Positions 54,894 through 64,000 of a DNA stretch of 64,000 bases are shown here, piece after piece. Each line of letters begins with the position of its first letter. The stretch's first letter is position 1. This DNA comes from Raoultibacter massiliensis (GTDB taxonomy: Bacteria > Actinomycetota > Coriobacteriia > Coriobacteriales > Eggerthellaceae): positions 1,104,814-1,168,813 of the forward strand of contig NZ_LT962671.1 in NCBI RefSeq assembly GCF_900199545.1. The letters are read 5' to 3'. The position numbers and the translations under genes are program-made. Under the pieces are notes generated by a model, which was given only the letters and a program-made list of their open reading frames with translations, made no database searches and was not told the origin of the DNA.

Positions 54894-55895
54894 TTAAATT
54901 CCGTAAAACTCGGTTTTAAGCGGTCGGCTTGCAAGATCGAGCGCGGCTTGCTTGACGTCGTCGCCCTCCCACACCACGCCGCGCACGACCGAGGTGATGG
55001 GAAGCTCCACGCCGTACATATCGGCCAGCGTCTGCAACGTCCTGCACGCAAGCGCGCCTTCTGCCACCATATGCGTGGACGCGGTGAAATCGTCGAGCGT
55101 CTTTCCCTGCGCCACCATCTCCCCGAACCGACGGTTCCTCGAATGCTCGGATGTGCAGGTGGCGATAAGATCGCCTGTTCCTGCAAGGCCCATGCAGGTG
55201 ATGGGGTTTCCGCCGCACGCCGCGACGAGCCTGCTCATCTCGGCCAGTCCGCGCGTCATGAGCAGCGCCGACGTGTTGTCGCCGTATCCGATGCCGTAGG
55301 AGAGGCCCACGGCGATGGCGATGACGTTCTTGAACGCAGCACAGAGCTCGACGCCGCATGTGTCATCGCTCACGTAGGTGCGGAAGGTGTCGGTAGCGAA
55401 GAGCTCTTGGAAAAACCGCGCCGTTTCCTGAGACGACGAAGCGACGACGGTGGCCGAGAACATGAGCTTGATCACCTCTTCGGCATGATTGGGTCCCGAA
55501 AGCACCGCAAGCCTGCCCTTCCCCCCGATCTCGGCTTCGAAGACCTCGACCGGCAGAAGGCCGCTACCTTCCTCCACGCCTTTCGAGCAGATGATCACAG
55601 GCGTCTCGTCGGTAATGTATGCGCTGATGGCCTGCGCGGTCTCCCGCATGAGGCTCGAGGGGGTGACGATGACGACCGCATCGGCTCCATCGAGCGCCCC
55701 TTCGTAAGACGTCGTCGCCCTGATCCGCTCGGAAAGGGTCACATCGCTTAAATACCGGGGGTTTGCGTGGCGCTCGTTGATCGATGCCACAACCTCGTCT
55801 TTTCGGGCCCACAGAGCCACGTCATGGCCGCCGACCCCCAGAAGCTGCGAAAGCGCGGTTCCCCATGATCCGGCACCGATTACCGCAACGTTCAT
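54894..55895 (-). CDS. gpsA: Glycerol-3-phosphate dehydrogenase [NAD(P)+]
   Basis: Makes sn-glycerol-3-phosphate from dihydroxyacetone phosphate for lipids. The 333-residue protein has the NAD-binding NVAVIGAGSWGTALSQLL, ICSKGVEEG, LSGPNHAEEV, the catalytic lysine in AAFKNVIAIAVG, and GLAGTGDLIATCTS with HSRNRRFG. GAAGGAGGAATC precedes the ATG at 55895. It is the last gene of the tyrA-to-gpsA series, next to plsY, which uses its product. Confidence 0.97.
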   Translation of the reverse strand: MNVAVIGAGSWGTALSQLLGVGGHDVALWARKDEVVASINERHANPRYLSDVTLSERIRATTSYEGALDGADAVVIVTPSSLMRETAQAISAYITDETPVIICSKGVEEGSGLLPVEVFEAEIGGKGRLAVLSGPNHAEEVIKLMFSATVVASSSQETARFFQELFATDTFRTYVSDDTCGVELCAAFKNVIAIAVGLSYGIGYGDNTSALLMTRGLAEMSRLVAACGGNPITCMGLAGTGDLIATCTSEHSRNRRFGEMVAQGKTLDDFTASTHMVAEGALACRTLQTLADMYGVELPITSVVRGVVWEGDDVKQAALDLASRPLKTEFYGI

Positions 55896-55970
55896 GATTC
55901 CTCCTTCGCGCACGGCGGCCGAAGCCGCCCGCCAAAAACCCAAAGCCGAGCACTTCGACCCAAGTTGCCG

Positions 55971-56699
55971 CTATGCCTTCTTCTTGCTCCCGATACGGTT
56001 CTCGGTACCCGAAAGCAGTCGCTTGATGTTCTCCCTGTGAGCCCACACAACCGTAAGCCCCGCAAGGGAGCAGAGCGCGACGGCAAGCCAGTCGCCCCAG
56101 AAGAAATACAGGGAAAAGAACGGGCACGCGAGCGCGGCGGCGATCGAGCCGACCGACACGTAGCGCGTGGCAACGACGAGCACGATGAAGATCGCAAGCT
56201 CGAGGCACGCCCCCACCACACCGTACGTCACGAACAAGCACCCGACCGCAACGGCAATGCCCTTGCCGCCCTTGAACTTCAGCCATGGGCTGAAGATATG
56301 GCCCCAGGTGCATCCGAGGAACGACACGGCAAGCAGAACCTGGGAAAACTGCGTTGCAAGCTCGGCGGGATCGCCGACGGGACCCAAGCGGAACGGAGCC
56401 AGTATCGCCGTAAGCTCGCCCGCAACCGCACCGTATCCGTGCAGCGAAAAGAACAGCTGCCCGATCCAGATGCCCAAGAAGCCCGAAAGGAGGCCCTTGC
56501 CGAAATCGAGCACGAACACCGAATAACCGCCCACCTTCCCCATGGTTCGAATGGCATTCGTGGTGCCGATGTTGCCGCTGCCATGCTCGCGGATATCGGT
56601 ATGGTAGAAAACCTTCGAGATGATGAGTCCGAAGGGAATGGACCCCAGAAGAAACGCCGCAACGAAAACGACGACGAACGCATCGATGAAGTCTTGCAT
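55971..56699 (-). CDS. plsY: Acyl-phosphate glycerol-3-phosphate acyltransferase PlsY
   Basis: Transfers an acyl chain from acyl-phosphate to glycerol-3-phosphate at the membrane. The 242-residue protein has about five helices and the PlsY motifs LLGSIPFGLIISK, REHGSGNIGTTNAIRTMG and FKGGKGIAVAVG. It lies between der and gpsA. PlsX at 35510 supplies its donor. Confidence 0.96.
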   Translation of the reverse strand: MQDFIDAFVVVFVAAFLLGSIPFGLIISKVFYHTDIREHGSGNIGTTNAIRTMGKVGGYSVFVLDFGKGLLSGFLGIWIGQLFFSLHGYGAVAGELTAILAPFRLGPVGDPAELATQFSQVLLAVSFLGCTWGHIFSPWLKFKGGKGIAVAVGCLFVTYGVVGACLELAIFIVLVVATRYVSVGSIAAALACPFFSLYFFWGDWLAVALCSLAGLTVVWAHRENIKRLLSGTENRIGSKKKA

Positions 56700-56707
56700 G
56701 GAAAAGC

Positions 56708-58027
56708 CTAGTCCTTCCGCTTGAATTTCAGCTTGATCGGCGTACCGACGAGATCGAAGCTATCTCGCAACCGATTCTCGAGGTAGCGTTCGTAATTATC
56801 GTCCACGATATCGGGATGGTTCACGAAAAACGTGAATTGCGGGGGTTTCACGGCGGTCTGCGTCACATACTTCATCTTGAGCACCTTCTTGCCCTGGCTG
56901 ACGGTATGCCCGAAATCCCTGATTCCCTGAAGCCACGTGTTCAGCTTGCTTGTGGATATGCCCTGGCTGAAATTCGCATATGCCGTATCGACCGCATCCC
57001 ATATGCGGTTCACGCGCTTGCCGGTGATCGCCTGAATCGATATAACCGGCGCATAGCCGACGAACGTCATGCGATCGGCGATCTTCTCGCGGATCTCGGC
57101 CTTGGCATCGGGGCCCTCGATGAGGTCCCACTTGTTCAACACGATGACCATCGCACAACCGCGCTCGGCCGCGAATCCGGCGACGCGCTGATCCTGATCG
57201 GTCAGCCCGATGGATGCGTCGATGACGAGCAGTGCGACGTCGGCGCGGTCGATGGCGCGCATGGCGCGCACGAACCCGTAGTACTCGACGTCCTCGTCGA
57301 TCTGGCTCTTCCTGCGCAGGCCGGCCGTATCTACGATCGTGTAGAACCTGCCTTCATGCTCGATGGTCGTATCGATGGCGTCGCGCGTCGTGCCCGCCAC
57401 CGCCGAGACGATCGATCGATCGTTTTCGGTCAGGCAGTTCGTCAGCGAGCTCTTCCCCGCATTGGGCCTGCCGATGATGGCAACGTTGATCGAATCGACG
57501 GGATCTTCTTCAACCTCCTGTTCAGGGAGGCGCTTCAGCTCCTCGACCAGCTCGTCGAGCAGATCGCCCGTCCCGTTCCCGTGCATTGCCGAAACCGGCC
57601 ACGGATCGCCGAGGCCGAGCTGGTAGAACTCCCACATCTCGTCGACCTTGTTGGGCGTGTCCATCTTGTTGACGGCAAGCATGATCGGCTTGTCCGATTT
57701 GCGGAGGATGCGGGCGACCTCTTCATCGTCGGCGTTGATGCCCGTCTTCCCGTCCACGAGAAACACGATCACATCGGCCTCGCGCGTGGCGGCGAACGCC
57801 TGCGCCCGAATGGAGCCCTGGAAGGCATCGTCGGTGCCCATCTCGATGCCGCCGGTATCGACGAGCGTGAAATGCACGCCGTTCCAATCGGCTTCATGAT
57901 ACGAGCGGTCGCGGGTCACCCCGCGCATCTCGTGGACGATGGCCTCGTCGGCCTCGGCTATGCGGTTTACAAAGGTGGACTTGCCGACGTTGGGTCGACC
58001 GACCACTGCTACTACTGGTAATGCCAT
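56708..58027 (-). CDS. der: Ribosome biogenesis GTPase Der (EngA)
   Basis: A 439-residue protein with two tandem GTPase domains and a C-terminal KH-like domain. G1 motifs are GRPNVGKSTFVNRI (near 9) and GRPNAGKSSLTNCL (near 190); the others are DTGGIEMG, DTAGLRRKSQ, NKMD and NKWD. It is needed for 50S assembly. Gene order with the DUF512 protein upstream and plsY downstream is usual. Confidence 0.97.
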   Translation of the reverse strand: MALPVVAVVGRPNVGKSTFVNRIAEADEAIVHEMRGVTRDRSYHEADWNGVHFTLVDTGGIEMGTDDAFQGSIRAQAFAATREADVIVFLVDGKTGINADDEEVARILRKSDKPIMLAVNKMDTPNKVDEMWEFYQLGLGDPWPVSAMHGNGTGDLLDELVEELKRLPEQEVEEDPVDSINVAIIGRPNAGKSSLTNCLTENDRSIVSAVAGTTRDAIDTTIEHEGRFYTIVDTAGLRRKSQIDEDVEYYGFVRAMRAIDRADVALLVIDASIGLTDQDQRVAGFAAERGCAMVIVLNKWDLIEGPDAKAEIREKIADRMTFVGYAPVISIQAITGKRVNRIWDAVDTAYANFSQGISTSKLNTWLQGIRDFGHTVSQGKKVLKMKYVTQTAVKPPQFTFFVNHPDIVDDNYERYLENRLRDSFDLVGTPIKLKFKRKD

Positions 58028-58089
58028 GTCTATTCCTATTTCTGTCTACGCTTCCCTCGGGAAGCGACGGCGAGTTCGGCGCCGGGCTT

Positions 58090-59430
58090 CTAGCCGCGAT
58101 GCTCTATGAGATCTGCGATTTCGCCGAAATACTCGGATGCATTACAGGATACCACGGCAAGGGGGACGTCGACTTCGCTTTGCATTCTCTCCAAATCCGC
58201 ATCGTCGAGCGTTACGCCGTCTGCATTGAATACAACTTCGGGAATCGCAACGAGATCGTAGCCGCGCAGTTTTTCGACCTCGCGGACGATATCGGAGGCG
58301 GTGAGCAATCCCGTCACATCGACGTTGCCGCCGAAGTACTCGTTTTTCACGGCAAGCACGTCCATGCGACCCGCAAGAGGCCCTCTTTCGATAAGCGGTA
58401 TCAGAAACTCGCGCTGCGCGAATCCGACCGCATAGGCAACGTGCGCGCCGCTGCGTTCGAGTACGGATGCGAGCCGGGCCTCGGCTTCGCCGCTCGCCTC
58501 CCAATCGTCGACGAACGATCTGATGATGCCTATGCCATCCTCGAACATGTCGTAATCGCCGTAATACGAGGCGGGCGGCAGATGGTCGAGCAAATCGCGC
58601 GGATAGGCGTTGCGGTAGAACTCGTCTGCAGCGAAAACCCAGGGCGTCGCGCGCTCGACAAGCGCACGCTGCTGGTACGGCTCGATGCATTCGATGACCG
58701 CGCGGGCATCCGTTTCGTCGTTGAAGCTTCTGCTGAAGGCGCTCTGGTGCTTGGTGAACCCTATCGGCACGATGCCGATGCTCTTGATGCCCGCACGCTC
58801 CCATGCCCACGCAAGCGTGCAGTCGAGCTCTTCGCCGTCGTTCACATCGGGCAAAAGCACGATCTGGGCATGCACTTCGATACCCGCTTCGAGCAACCGA
58901 TCCAGCGCGGCTATCCCGTGAGCGGCGTGCTTGCCGATGAGGCCCCGGCGCACCTCGGGAGTTGCAGCATGCAGGGAAACGCGCAAGGGAGATATGCGCT
59001 GTTCGATAATGCGAGCCTCATCACCCCCGGTCAGATTCGTGAGCGTCACAAAAGTTCCCTGGAGGAAGCTCAAGCGGAAATCGTCGTCGCGCAGCACAAG
59101 CGAAGGGCGGACGTCGTCGGGAAGCTGCCTCATGAAGCAGAACGTGCACGCGTTGCGGCAAAGCTTCACGTCGTCGAAGATGACATCCTCGAATTCGATG
59201 CCCCAATCCTCGCCCGGATCGCGCTCGAGCACGACTTCGCCCTCGTCGCCCTTCCCATCGATATAGGACAGTTCGATCTCGTCGGCAGCCGTTTTCCATC
59301 GCCAATCGATGATATCGCGGACAGGGCTCCCGTCGACGGCGGTTATCGCGCAGCCGGGATAAAACCCCGCATCGTCGGCAGGGCTTTCTTCTTCGATGGA
59401 GGCTATGCGCGCTATCGGACGTGCAGCCAT
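58090..59430 (-). CDS. DUF512 PDZ/radical SAM protein
   Basis: A 446-residue protein. Residues about 5-65 look like a PDZ-type domain (ESPADDAGFYPGCAITAVDG). The radical SAM-like core then starts with CRNACTFCFMRQLP, the C-x3-C-x2-C cluster site. It continues with LRDDDFRLSFLQGTFVTLTNL and ends in the DUF512 domain (YDLVAIPEVVFNADGVTLDD). The family is conserved next to der but has no proven reaction. The ATG at 59430 is five bases after the ispH stop; in-frame sequence beyond it is antisense noise. Confidence 0.9.
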   Translation of the reverse strand: MAARPIARIASIEEESPADDAGFYPGCAITAVDGSPVRDIIDWRWKTAADEIELSYIDGKGDEGEVVLERDPGEDWGIEFEDVIFDDVKLCRNACTFCFMRQLPDDVRPSLVLRDDDFRLSFLQGTFVTLTNLTGGDEARIIEQRISPLRVSLHAATPEVRRGLIGKHAAHGIAALDRLLEAGIEVHAQIVLLPDVNDGEELDCTLAWAWERAGIKSIGIVPIGFTKHQSAFSRSFNDETDARAVIECIEPYQQRALVERATPWVFAADEFYRNAYPRDLLDHLPPASYYGDYDMFEDGIGIIRSFVDDWEASGEAEARLASVLERSGAHVAYAVGFAQREFLIPLIERGPLAGRMDVLAVKNEYFGGNVDVTGLLTASDIVREVEKLRGYDLVAIPEVVFNADGVTLDDADLERMQSEVDVPLAVVSCNASEYFGEIADLIEHRG

Positions 59431-59434
59431 GCGC

Positions 59435-60271
59435 CTACAGCGATTCCAACCGTTCGACCACCGAATCGATCTGATCTTCGGGAGTCGATGCACCGGCCGT
59501 GACGCCGATGACCGCGCAGCCCTCGAACCACGCGGGATCGATCTCGTCGGGCGTCTCAACGTGGTGCGAACGCGGGCAGATCGCCTTGCAGATATCGTAG
59601 AGACGCGTCGTGTTCGACGAATTGCGCCCGCCGATGACAACGAGGGCGTCGACCTGTTCGGCAAGTTCGGCGGCAGCCTCCTGCCTCTGGCGCGTCGCAA
59701 AGCATATCGTATTCTTCACCTGCGGCTCGATGCCGCGAGCATGAAGCGCTTCGACAACCGCGTCGAGAGCCTCTTTCGATTGCGTCGTCTGCACAACGAT
59801 GCCGACGGGTTCTTCGATATGCTCGGGAAGCTCTTCGGGGCCCGCGACGACGATGCACGTACCTCCCGACACCTCGGCGTGGGCTTTCATGCCCTCCACT
59901 TCGGGATGGCCCGCCTCGCCGACGGCTATCACATGGTAGCCTTCGTCGGCAAGCCCCGAAGCGGCTTTCTGAGCACGCGCCACATGGGGGCACGTCGCAT
60001 CGATGATGGGCAGCCCCTTCGCTTCCGCATCCTGCTTGACCTGGGGAACAACGCCATGGCTGCGAATGATGACGATGCCATCGCTCACCTCGTCGAACGA
60101 AGAGGCGACGCCGACGCCGCGCTTTTCAAGCTTCGAGACGACCTGGGGATTATGGATGAGCGGACCGAGCGTGTAGGCCGTGCTACCATCGCAGATGGCG
60201 GCATAGGCCATGTCGAGCGCTCGCTGCACCCCGTAGCAGGCACCCGCGTGCCGAGCCTTCAACACCTTCAT
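59435..60271 (-). CDS. ispH: 4-hydroxy-3-methylbut-2-enyl diphosphate reductase
   Basis: The last step of the MEP isoprenoid pathway, giving IPP and DMAPP. The 278-residue Fe-S protein has AGACYGVQRALDMA, LGPLIHNPQVV, RSHGVVPQV, DATCPHV, and GGRNSSNT; the cluster cysteines and the conserved His residues are in place. Its start overlaps the plsC stop by four bases. Confidence 0.96.
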   Translation of the reverse strand: MKVLKARHAGACYGVQRALDMAYAAICDGSTAYTLGPLIHNPQVVSKLEKRGVGVASSFDEVSDGIVIIRSHGVVPQVKQDAEAKGLPIIDATCPHVARAQKAASGLADEGYHVIAVGEAGHPEVEGMKAHAEVSGGTCIVVAGPEELPEHIEEPVGIVVQTTQSKEALDAVVEALHARGIEPQVKNTICFATRQRQEAAAELAEQVDALVVIGGRNSSNTTRLYDICKAICPRSHHVETPDEIDPAWFEGCAVIGVTAGASTPEDQIDSVVERLESL

Positions 60272-61128
60272 GCCGCATTCCCCTCACTCGCAGCGCGATT
60301 CGCGCAATCGATTTCCGCCACCAGCTCCTCGGTTGTATGGCGCGCAACAACATGGTCTGCGAATTCCTGCGTGAAGTCGCGCGAAGTCGGAAATAGCTCG
60401 CGCATATCGACTTCCTCGGGTGCGCAGCGCCTCGAAAGGGCAAAGCACTCCCGCATGGCATACCATGTGCACGCATCGAGACGATCTTCCTTGGGCAGGA
60501 AATCGAAATCGGATACGAGGATCGGATTCCCGTATTCTATCGTAATTTTAGGAAATCTAAAGAACTTCCCTTTTTCTTTGACTTTTTCGGCGTTGCGAAC
60601 GGTCATGGGCAGGATGGGCGCATGACCCATACGGGCGATGAACGCCGCCCCGCTGTGGATCTCGGGGGTTTTCGAACCCTTGCCGCGACGCGTCCCTTCA
60701 GGCAGAATGCCCACGCACTCCTTGTTCTTGAGCATGCGAGCGGCACGCTTGATGGCCGACCGATCGGCCGAATCGCGCTTGATGGGAAATGCCCCCACGC
60801 GCGAGAGGATCTGCCCAACCAGGCCGTGCGCGTTGTCGAAAAGGTCTTCGCGCCCCAAGAACCTAATCCACTGGCTCAATCGCGCAGACAGGTACATGAA
60901 AGCCACGTCGAGAAACGACGTGTGGTTGCTCACCACGAGCACACCGCTTTTCCCTTTGAAGCCGCGCAGGTTCTCCCGCCCGTCAACGCGGTATCTGAAG
61001 CATGCTTTGAATACGATCGCCAGAAACCAGTATATGATGTTTCCCGCCCAGTGGGGCACCTGCTTATCATCGGAGTCGCCGCCCAGCGGCATATCCCATA
61101 ACTTCTCGTACGGCAGAAACAAGCTCAT
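60268..61128 (-). CDS. plsC: 1-acyl-glycerol-3-phosphate acyltransferase (PlsC family)
   Basis: Adds the second acyl chain to make phosphatidic acid. The 286-residue protein has one N-terminal hydrophobic segment (about 30-45), VVSNHTSFLDVAFM (the HX4D motif) and ILPEGTRRGKG. The ATG at 61128 has AAGGA upstream. The C-terminal 70 residues after the acyltransferase fold are not recognised. It sits between cmk and ispH. Confidence 0.93.
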   Translation of the reverse strand: MSLFLPYEKLWDMPLGGDSDDKQVPHWAGNIIYWFLAIVFKACFRYRVDGRENLRGFKGKSGVLVVSNHTSFLDVAFMYLSARLSQWIRFLGREDLFDNAHGLVGQILSRVGAFPIKRDSADRSAIKRAARMLKNKECVGILPEGTRRGKGSKTPEIHSGAAFIARMGHAPILPMTVRNAEKVKEKGKFFRFPKITIEYGNPILVSDFDFLPKEDRLDACTWYAMRECFALSRRCAPEEVDMRELFPTSRDFTQEFADHVVARHTTEELVAEIDCANRAASEGNAA

Positions 61129-61188
61129 CGGGTTCCTTCGAATAGATCGTCTTGCATCGAAAGCCGCTTTCGGCGGCAGCAACCTATT

Positions 61189-61866
61189 CTAACGGTTCGC
61201 CTTGCTCGAAGCCATCTCGCAGATGCGCTCGATCACATCTTCTATATAGCTCTCAGTAGAATCGATATGCACCGCGTCGTCGGCTGGTCTGAGAGGCGAG
61301 GTCTCACGGGAAGAATCGTGTTCGTCGCGCCGCTTGAGATCGGCGAGCACCTCGTCGTAGTCGATCGAGCCGACGCCCCTATCGACGTTCTGCCGCACAC
61401 GGCGATGGGCCCGTTCCTCGTCTGACGCGGTCAAAAAAACCTTGACTTCCGCTTCAGGGAACACGACGGTGCCGATATCGCGGCCCTCGACCACGTAATC
61501 GCCCGCATTCCCGATGCGCTGCTGTTGGGCAACCAGCGCCTCGCGCACCGGCTTGGCGGCCGAAACGGGGCTGACCGCCTTGTCGATGTCCGCCGTGCGG
61601 ATGGCATCGGTCACCTCGGTTCCGTCGATGAACACGCGCTTGGGAACGGGATCCCCGGCAACGTGGCCGAACGAGATTTCCTTTTCGCGCGCGATGGCTC
61701 CGAGCGCCTCGGCATCGTCGAGGGCCACACCGTCTGCGAGCGCGCGCCACGCAACCGCTCGATACATCGCCCCCGTGTCGAGACAGGAGAATCCGAGCTT
61801 TTTCGCAACGGCCTTCGCCACCGTCGATTTGCCCGCCCCGGAGGGCCCGTCAATCGCTATGATCAT
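61189..61866 (-). CDS. cmk: Cytidylate kinase
   Basis: Phosphorylates CMP and dCMP. The 225-residue P-loop kinase has IAIDGPSGAGKSTVAKAVAKKL, YLDTGAMYRA-type FSCLDTGAMYRAVAW, YVVEGRDIGTVVFP and RRDEHDSSRE. It overlaps the aroA stop by four bases, an order (aroA-cmk) found widely. Confidence 0.97.
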   Translation of the reverse strand: MIIAIDGPSGAGKSTVAKAVAKKLGFSCLDTGAMYRAVAWRALADGVALDDAEALGAIAREKEISFGHVAGDPVPKRVFIDGTEVTDAIRTADIDKAVSPVSAAKPVREALVAQQQRIGNAGDYVVEGRDIGTVVFPEAEVKVFLTASDEERAHRRVRQNVDRGVGSIDYDEVLADLKRRDEHDSSRETSPLRPADDAVHIDSTESYIEDVIERICEMASSKANR

Positions 61867-63191
61867 CGCGTCAACCTTTCGATATCGTCCAAGAATTCAG
61901 GATAGCTGATCTTCACCGAATCAAAGTTCTCCACCTCGATCGGAACCGAACCGCACAGACCCACGAGCGCCCATGTCATCGCCAAGCGGTGATCGCATTT
62001 CGAATCGAACACGCTTCCCGGCTGTGCCGCAAGGTCCGGCTGCCCTTCGATGAACAGGTCGTTTCCGTCGATCCACGCATCGACGCCAAGCAGGTCGAGG
62101 CCTTCGACTATCGCGGCCAAGCGATCGGTTTCCTTCACGCGCAGCTCGCTGACATCGCGAAACACCGTCACGCCACGCGCGTGGGCCGCCACGAGAGCCA
62201 GCACGGGCACCTCGTCGACGATGCTCGCGATCTTCTCGGCGGGAACCTCGCAACCTCGCAGCGTGCCGGTATAGGCAGCCTCGATCACACCGTAGGGCTC
62301 TTTGCCCTCGGAGCCCGTATGCCGCACCGCGATATCGGCGCCCATGCGCTCGAGCGTGCGGGTGAACCCGATGCGGGCCGTATTGAGGCTCACATTCTCT
62401 ATCTGGATGGAGCTTCCCCGCTTGAGCAGCGCCGCGCACACGAGAAACGCCGCCGAAGAAGGATCGCCGGGCACGATGACCTCGGCCGCCTTCGGAACGC
62501 TCGGGCCGACGACGCTCGCCGTACGGGCGGCGGCCGTCGTCTTGATGCCGTACTCGGGCAGCATAAGCTCGGTGTGGTTCCTCGATTCCGACGGCTCGTT
62601 GACCGTCGTCGTGCCGCTCGCGTACACGCCGGCAAGTAGGATCGATGTTTTCAACTGGGCGGATGCCATGGGAGCGTCGTAGACGATCGCCTTGAGCGAT
62701 TTCGTTCCCGTTACCGTGATCGGCAGGTTCTCTTTCCCTTCGGGAGAAAAGCGAACGCCCATCTTCATGAGAGGCGCGGTGATGCGCCGCATGGGCCTCT
62801 TCTGCAAAGAATCGTCTCCGGTGATGGTCACATTGACGGGCCAGGGAGCCAGCACGCCCATGAGCAGGCGCGCTGTCGTACCAGAGTTCCCGCAGTCGAT
62901 GGGTTCATCCGGCTGCACGGGACCGCGCTCGCCCCACCCCGTTATGCCGCCGGCCAAACTGCCGTCGGGCTGCTTTTCGAGCGATGCCTCGGCGCCGAGC
63001 GCTTCGACGGCGCGTATGGACGAGCGGACGTCGGCGGAATCGAGAATGCCCGAAATCTGCGAGGTTCCCTCGGCCATCGCCGAGAACAGCACGGCCCGAT
63101 GCGAGATGCTCTTATCGCCGGGAACGCGCGTTGAACCGGTGATCGGCGCGGACAACGGACGGATGACGGTCTTGCCAGCTTCAGTCGACAT
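61863..63191 (-). CDS. aroA: 3-phosphoshikimate 1-carboxyvinyltransferase (EPSP synthase)
   Basis: The sixth shikimate step. The 442-residue protein has GSTRVPGDKSISHRAVLFSA, the motif LMGVLAPWPVNVTITGDDSLQKRPMRR (with GNSGTTARLL just before), and C-terminal KETDRLAAI. It overlaps the tyrA stop by 11 bases. The GNSGTTARLL form (Thr, not the usual GNAGTA) recalls class II-like enzymes, but I did not classify it further. Confidence 0.97.
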   Translation of the reverse strand: MSTEAGKTVIRPLSAPITGSTRVPGDKSISHRAVLFSAMAEGTSQISGILDSADVRSSIRAVEALGAEASLEKQPDGSLAGGITGWGERGPVQPDEPIDCGNSGTTARLLMGVLAPWPVNVTITGDDSLQKRPMRRITAPLMKMGVRFSPEGKENLPITVTGTKSLKAIVYDAPMASAQLKTSILLAGVYASGTTTVNEPSESRNHTELMLPEYGIKTTAAARTASVVGPSVPKAAEVIVPGDPSSAAFLVCAALLKRGSSIQIENVSLNTARIGFTRTLERMGADIAVRHTGSEGKEPYGVIEAAYTGTLRGCEVPAEKIASIVDEVPVLALVAAHARGVTVFRDVSELRVKETDRLAAIVEGLDLLGVDAWIDGNDLFIEGQPDLAAQPGSVFDSKCDHRLAMTWALVGLCGSVPIEVENFDSVKISYPEFLDDIERLTR

Positions 63192-64000
63192 GGGTATGCT
63201 CCTTTGGACTCAACGGGCTGAACGATACCGAAAAACCTGCTTGTATGAGATGCGCGGACAGCTGCCCGACATCGCCTTCGTCAGTCAGAACGAGGCTTAA
63301 AACGGCGCTGTCTTCGGTTATATGGTCGATCTCGATGGATTGGATATTGCATCCTGCTTGGCTTGCGATGGTGGTGGCCTCCGCCACCACGCCTTTGCGA
63401 TCCTCCATGGGTATGCGCACTTCGAGCAGCTTTTCCGTGCTCGGAACCCAGGCTGCGGGAAGCGCCCGGCGGGCATCCGCCGCTGCGGACAGAAGCGCGA
63501 TCATGGTTTCGCGATCCCCCGTCTCGAGGGCATGCGCGAACCGGCCTATGATCTCGCGGATCTCGTCGAGCCCGCGCCCGAGCGCTTCGGCGTTGTCGAA
63601 GGCGATGCCACTCCAGAGCTTCGGCGATCCTGCAGCGATGCGAGTGGAATCTTTGAAACCGCCTGCCGCCAGCCGAAACAGCGCCTGCTGATCGTCAGCA
63701 TGACGGCTCGCAAGCTCCACGAGCGAGGAAGCGATGATATGCGGCACGTGGCTCACGACCGCAACCGCCTCGTCGTGCTCCTCCCGTGAAAGCGATATGA
63801 CGCGAGCGCCGATGCCGGTCACGATCTCGTGCAGCAGCTGGAAATGCTCGGCAGCCGTGTTCTCGTCGGGGCAGAGGATCCAATGGGCGCCCTTGAACAG
63901 ATCGGCGCGCGCACCTTCGATGCCATTCACCTCGGAGCCCGCCATAGGGTGGCCGGGCACGAAGTTATGAGGGTACGGCAGAAGCTGCTCTGCCGCCGCA
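63181..64000 (-). CDS. tyrA: Prephenate dehydrogenase with ACT domain (partial, N-terminus missing)
   Basis: The gene runs off the right edge, so the NAD-binding N-terminus is missing. The visible 273 residues start in the catalytic region with NFVPGHPMAGSEVNG, including the active-site His of PGHPMAGSE, followed by HDEAVAVVSHVPH. Residues near the C-terminus (about 75) form an ACT regulatory domain (RIPMEDRKGVVAEATTIASQAG), so feedback control by an aromatic amino acid is likely. It makes 4-hydroxyphenylpyruvate for tyrosine and is coupled to aroA. Confidence 0.93.
   Translation of the reverse strand, partial: AAAEQLLPYPHNFVPGHPMAGSEVNGIEGARADLFKGAHWILCPDENTAAEHFQLLHEIVTGIGARVISLSREEHDEAVAVVSHVPHIIASSLVELASRHADDQQALFRLAAGGFKDSTRIAAGSPKLWSGIAFDNAEALGRGLDEIREIIGRFAHALETGDRETMIALLSAAADARRALPAAWVPSTEKLLEVRIPMEDRKGVVAEATTIASQAGCNIQSIEIDHITEDSAVLSLVLTDEGDVGQLSAHLIQAGFSVSFSPLSPKEHTHVD

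Overview
This is a high-GC chromosomal window, coding-dense and made almost entirely of conserved housekeeping genes, most of them on the minus strand. Several traits together suggest an actinobacterium, most likely of class Coriobacteriia: the order coaD / SepIVA-like coiled coil / DUF177 / (rpmF) / plsX / rnc / smc / ftsY, a pyruvate,phosphate dikinase with its regulatory protein, a two-subunit glycyl-tRNA synthetase, and PlsX/PlsY/FakA-type lipid synthesis. This placement is inferred from gene content and order; no rRNA gene is present to confirm it.

Layout. 1-4398 (minus): the tail of a conserved ribosome/competence cluster: rnhB, yraN, comM, dprA and the start of trmFO. 4579-4926: rplS with its own promoter and terminator. 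5315-11442 (plus): a tightly coupled sugar operon: MFS transporter, family 2 glycoside hydrolase, galactokinase, GalT. It is followed by a hexanucleotide repeat, a lone PD-(D/E)xK-like nuclease gene and a 160-bp structured inverted-repeat element. 13110-16486 (minus): azlCD, a dNTP triphosphohydrolase gene and mtnA. 16690-26195 (minus): rpsP, khpA, rimM, trmD, lepB, glyQ, glyS, PPDK regulatory protein, ppdK. 26436-36556 (minus): plsX, rnc, smc, ftsY, then ffh, an ABC ATPase/permease pair and a GNAT acetyltransferase. 36886-45635 (minus): yloU, fakA, recG, rsmD, coaD, SepIVA-like, DUF177, an ABC exporter, then rpmF. 45854-46042 (plus): rpmB. 46549-52011 (minus): rpe, nifS-like, PHP phosphatase, Nif3, zinc ribbon protein and an RNase HI-QueD fusion. 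52252-54768 (plus): an alkyltransferase and a three-part VanZ-RDD-NAD(P)HX epimerase fusion. 54894-64000 (minus): tyrA (cut), aroA, cmk, plsC, ispH, DUF512 radical SAM, der, plsY, gpsA.

How the genes work together. The window holds much of the start of phospholipid synthesis (FakA, PlsX, GpsA, PlsY, PlsC), the protein-targeting core (Ffh, FtsY, signal peptidase I), several ribosomal proteins with maturation factors (L19, L28, L32, S16, RimM, RsmD, RNase III, Der, TrmD), and the end of the shikimate/tyrosine path. The plus-strand galactoside operon is the main catabolic module and sits inside what is usually one continuous rpsP-rplS-rnhB cluster.

Most unusual: (i) two intergenic elements with perfect 27- and 28-bp inverted arms of unrelated sequence that share the same ends (AAAATGG...CCATTTT) and both lie between convergent genes; (ii) the VanZ-RDD-NAD(P)HX epimerase fusion; (iii) the RNase HI-QueD fusion, which has a strong internal ribosome binding site and a repeated-motif linker.
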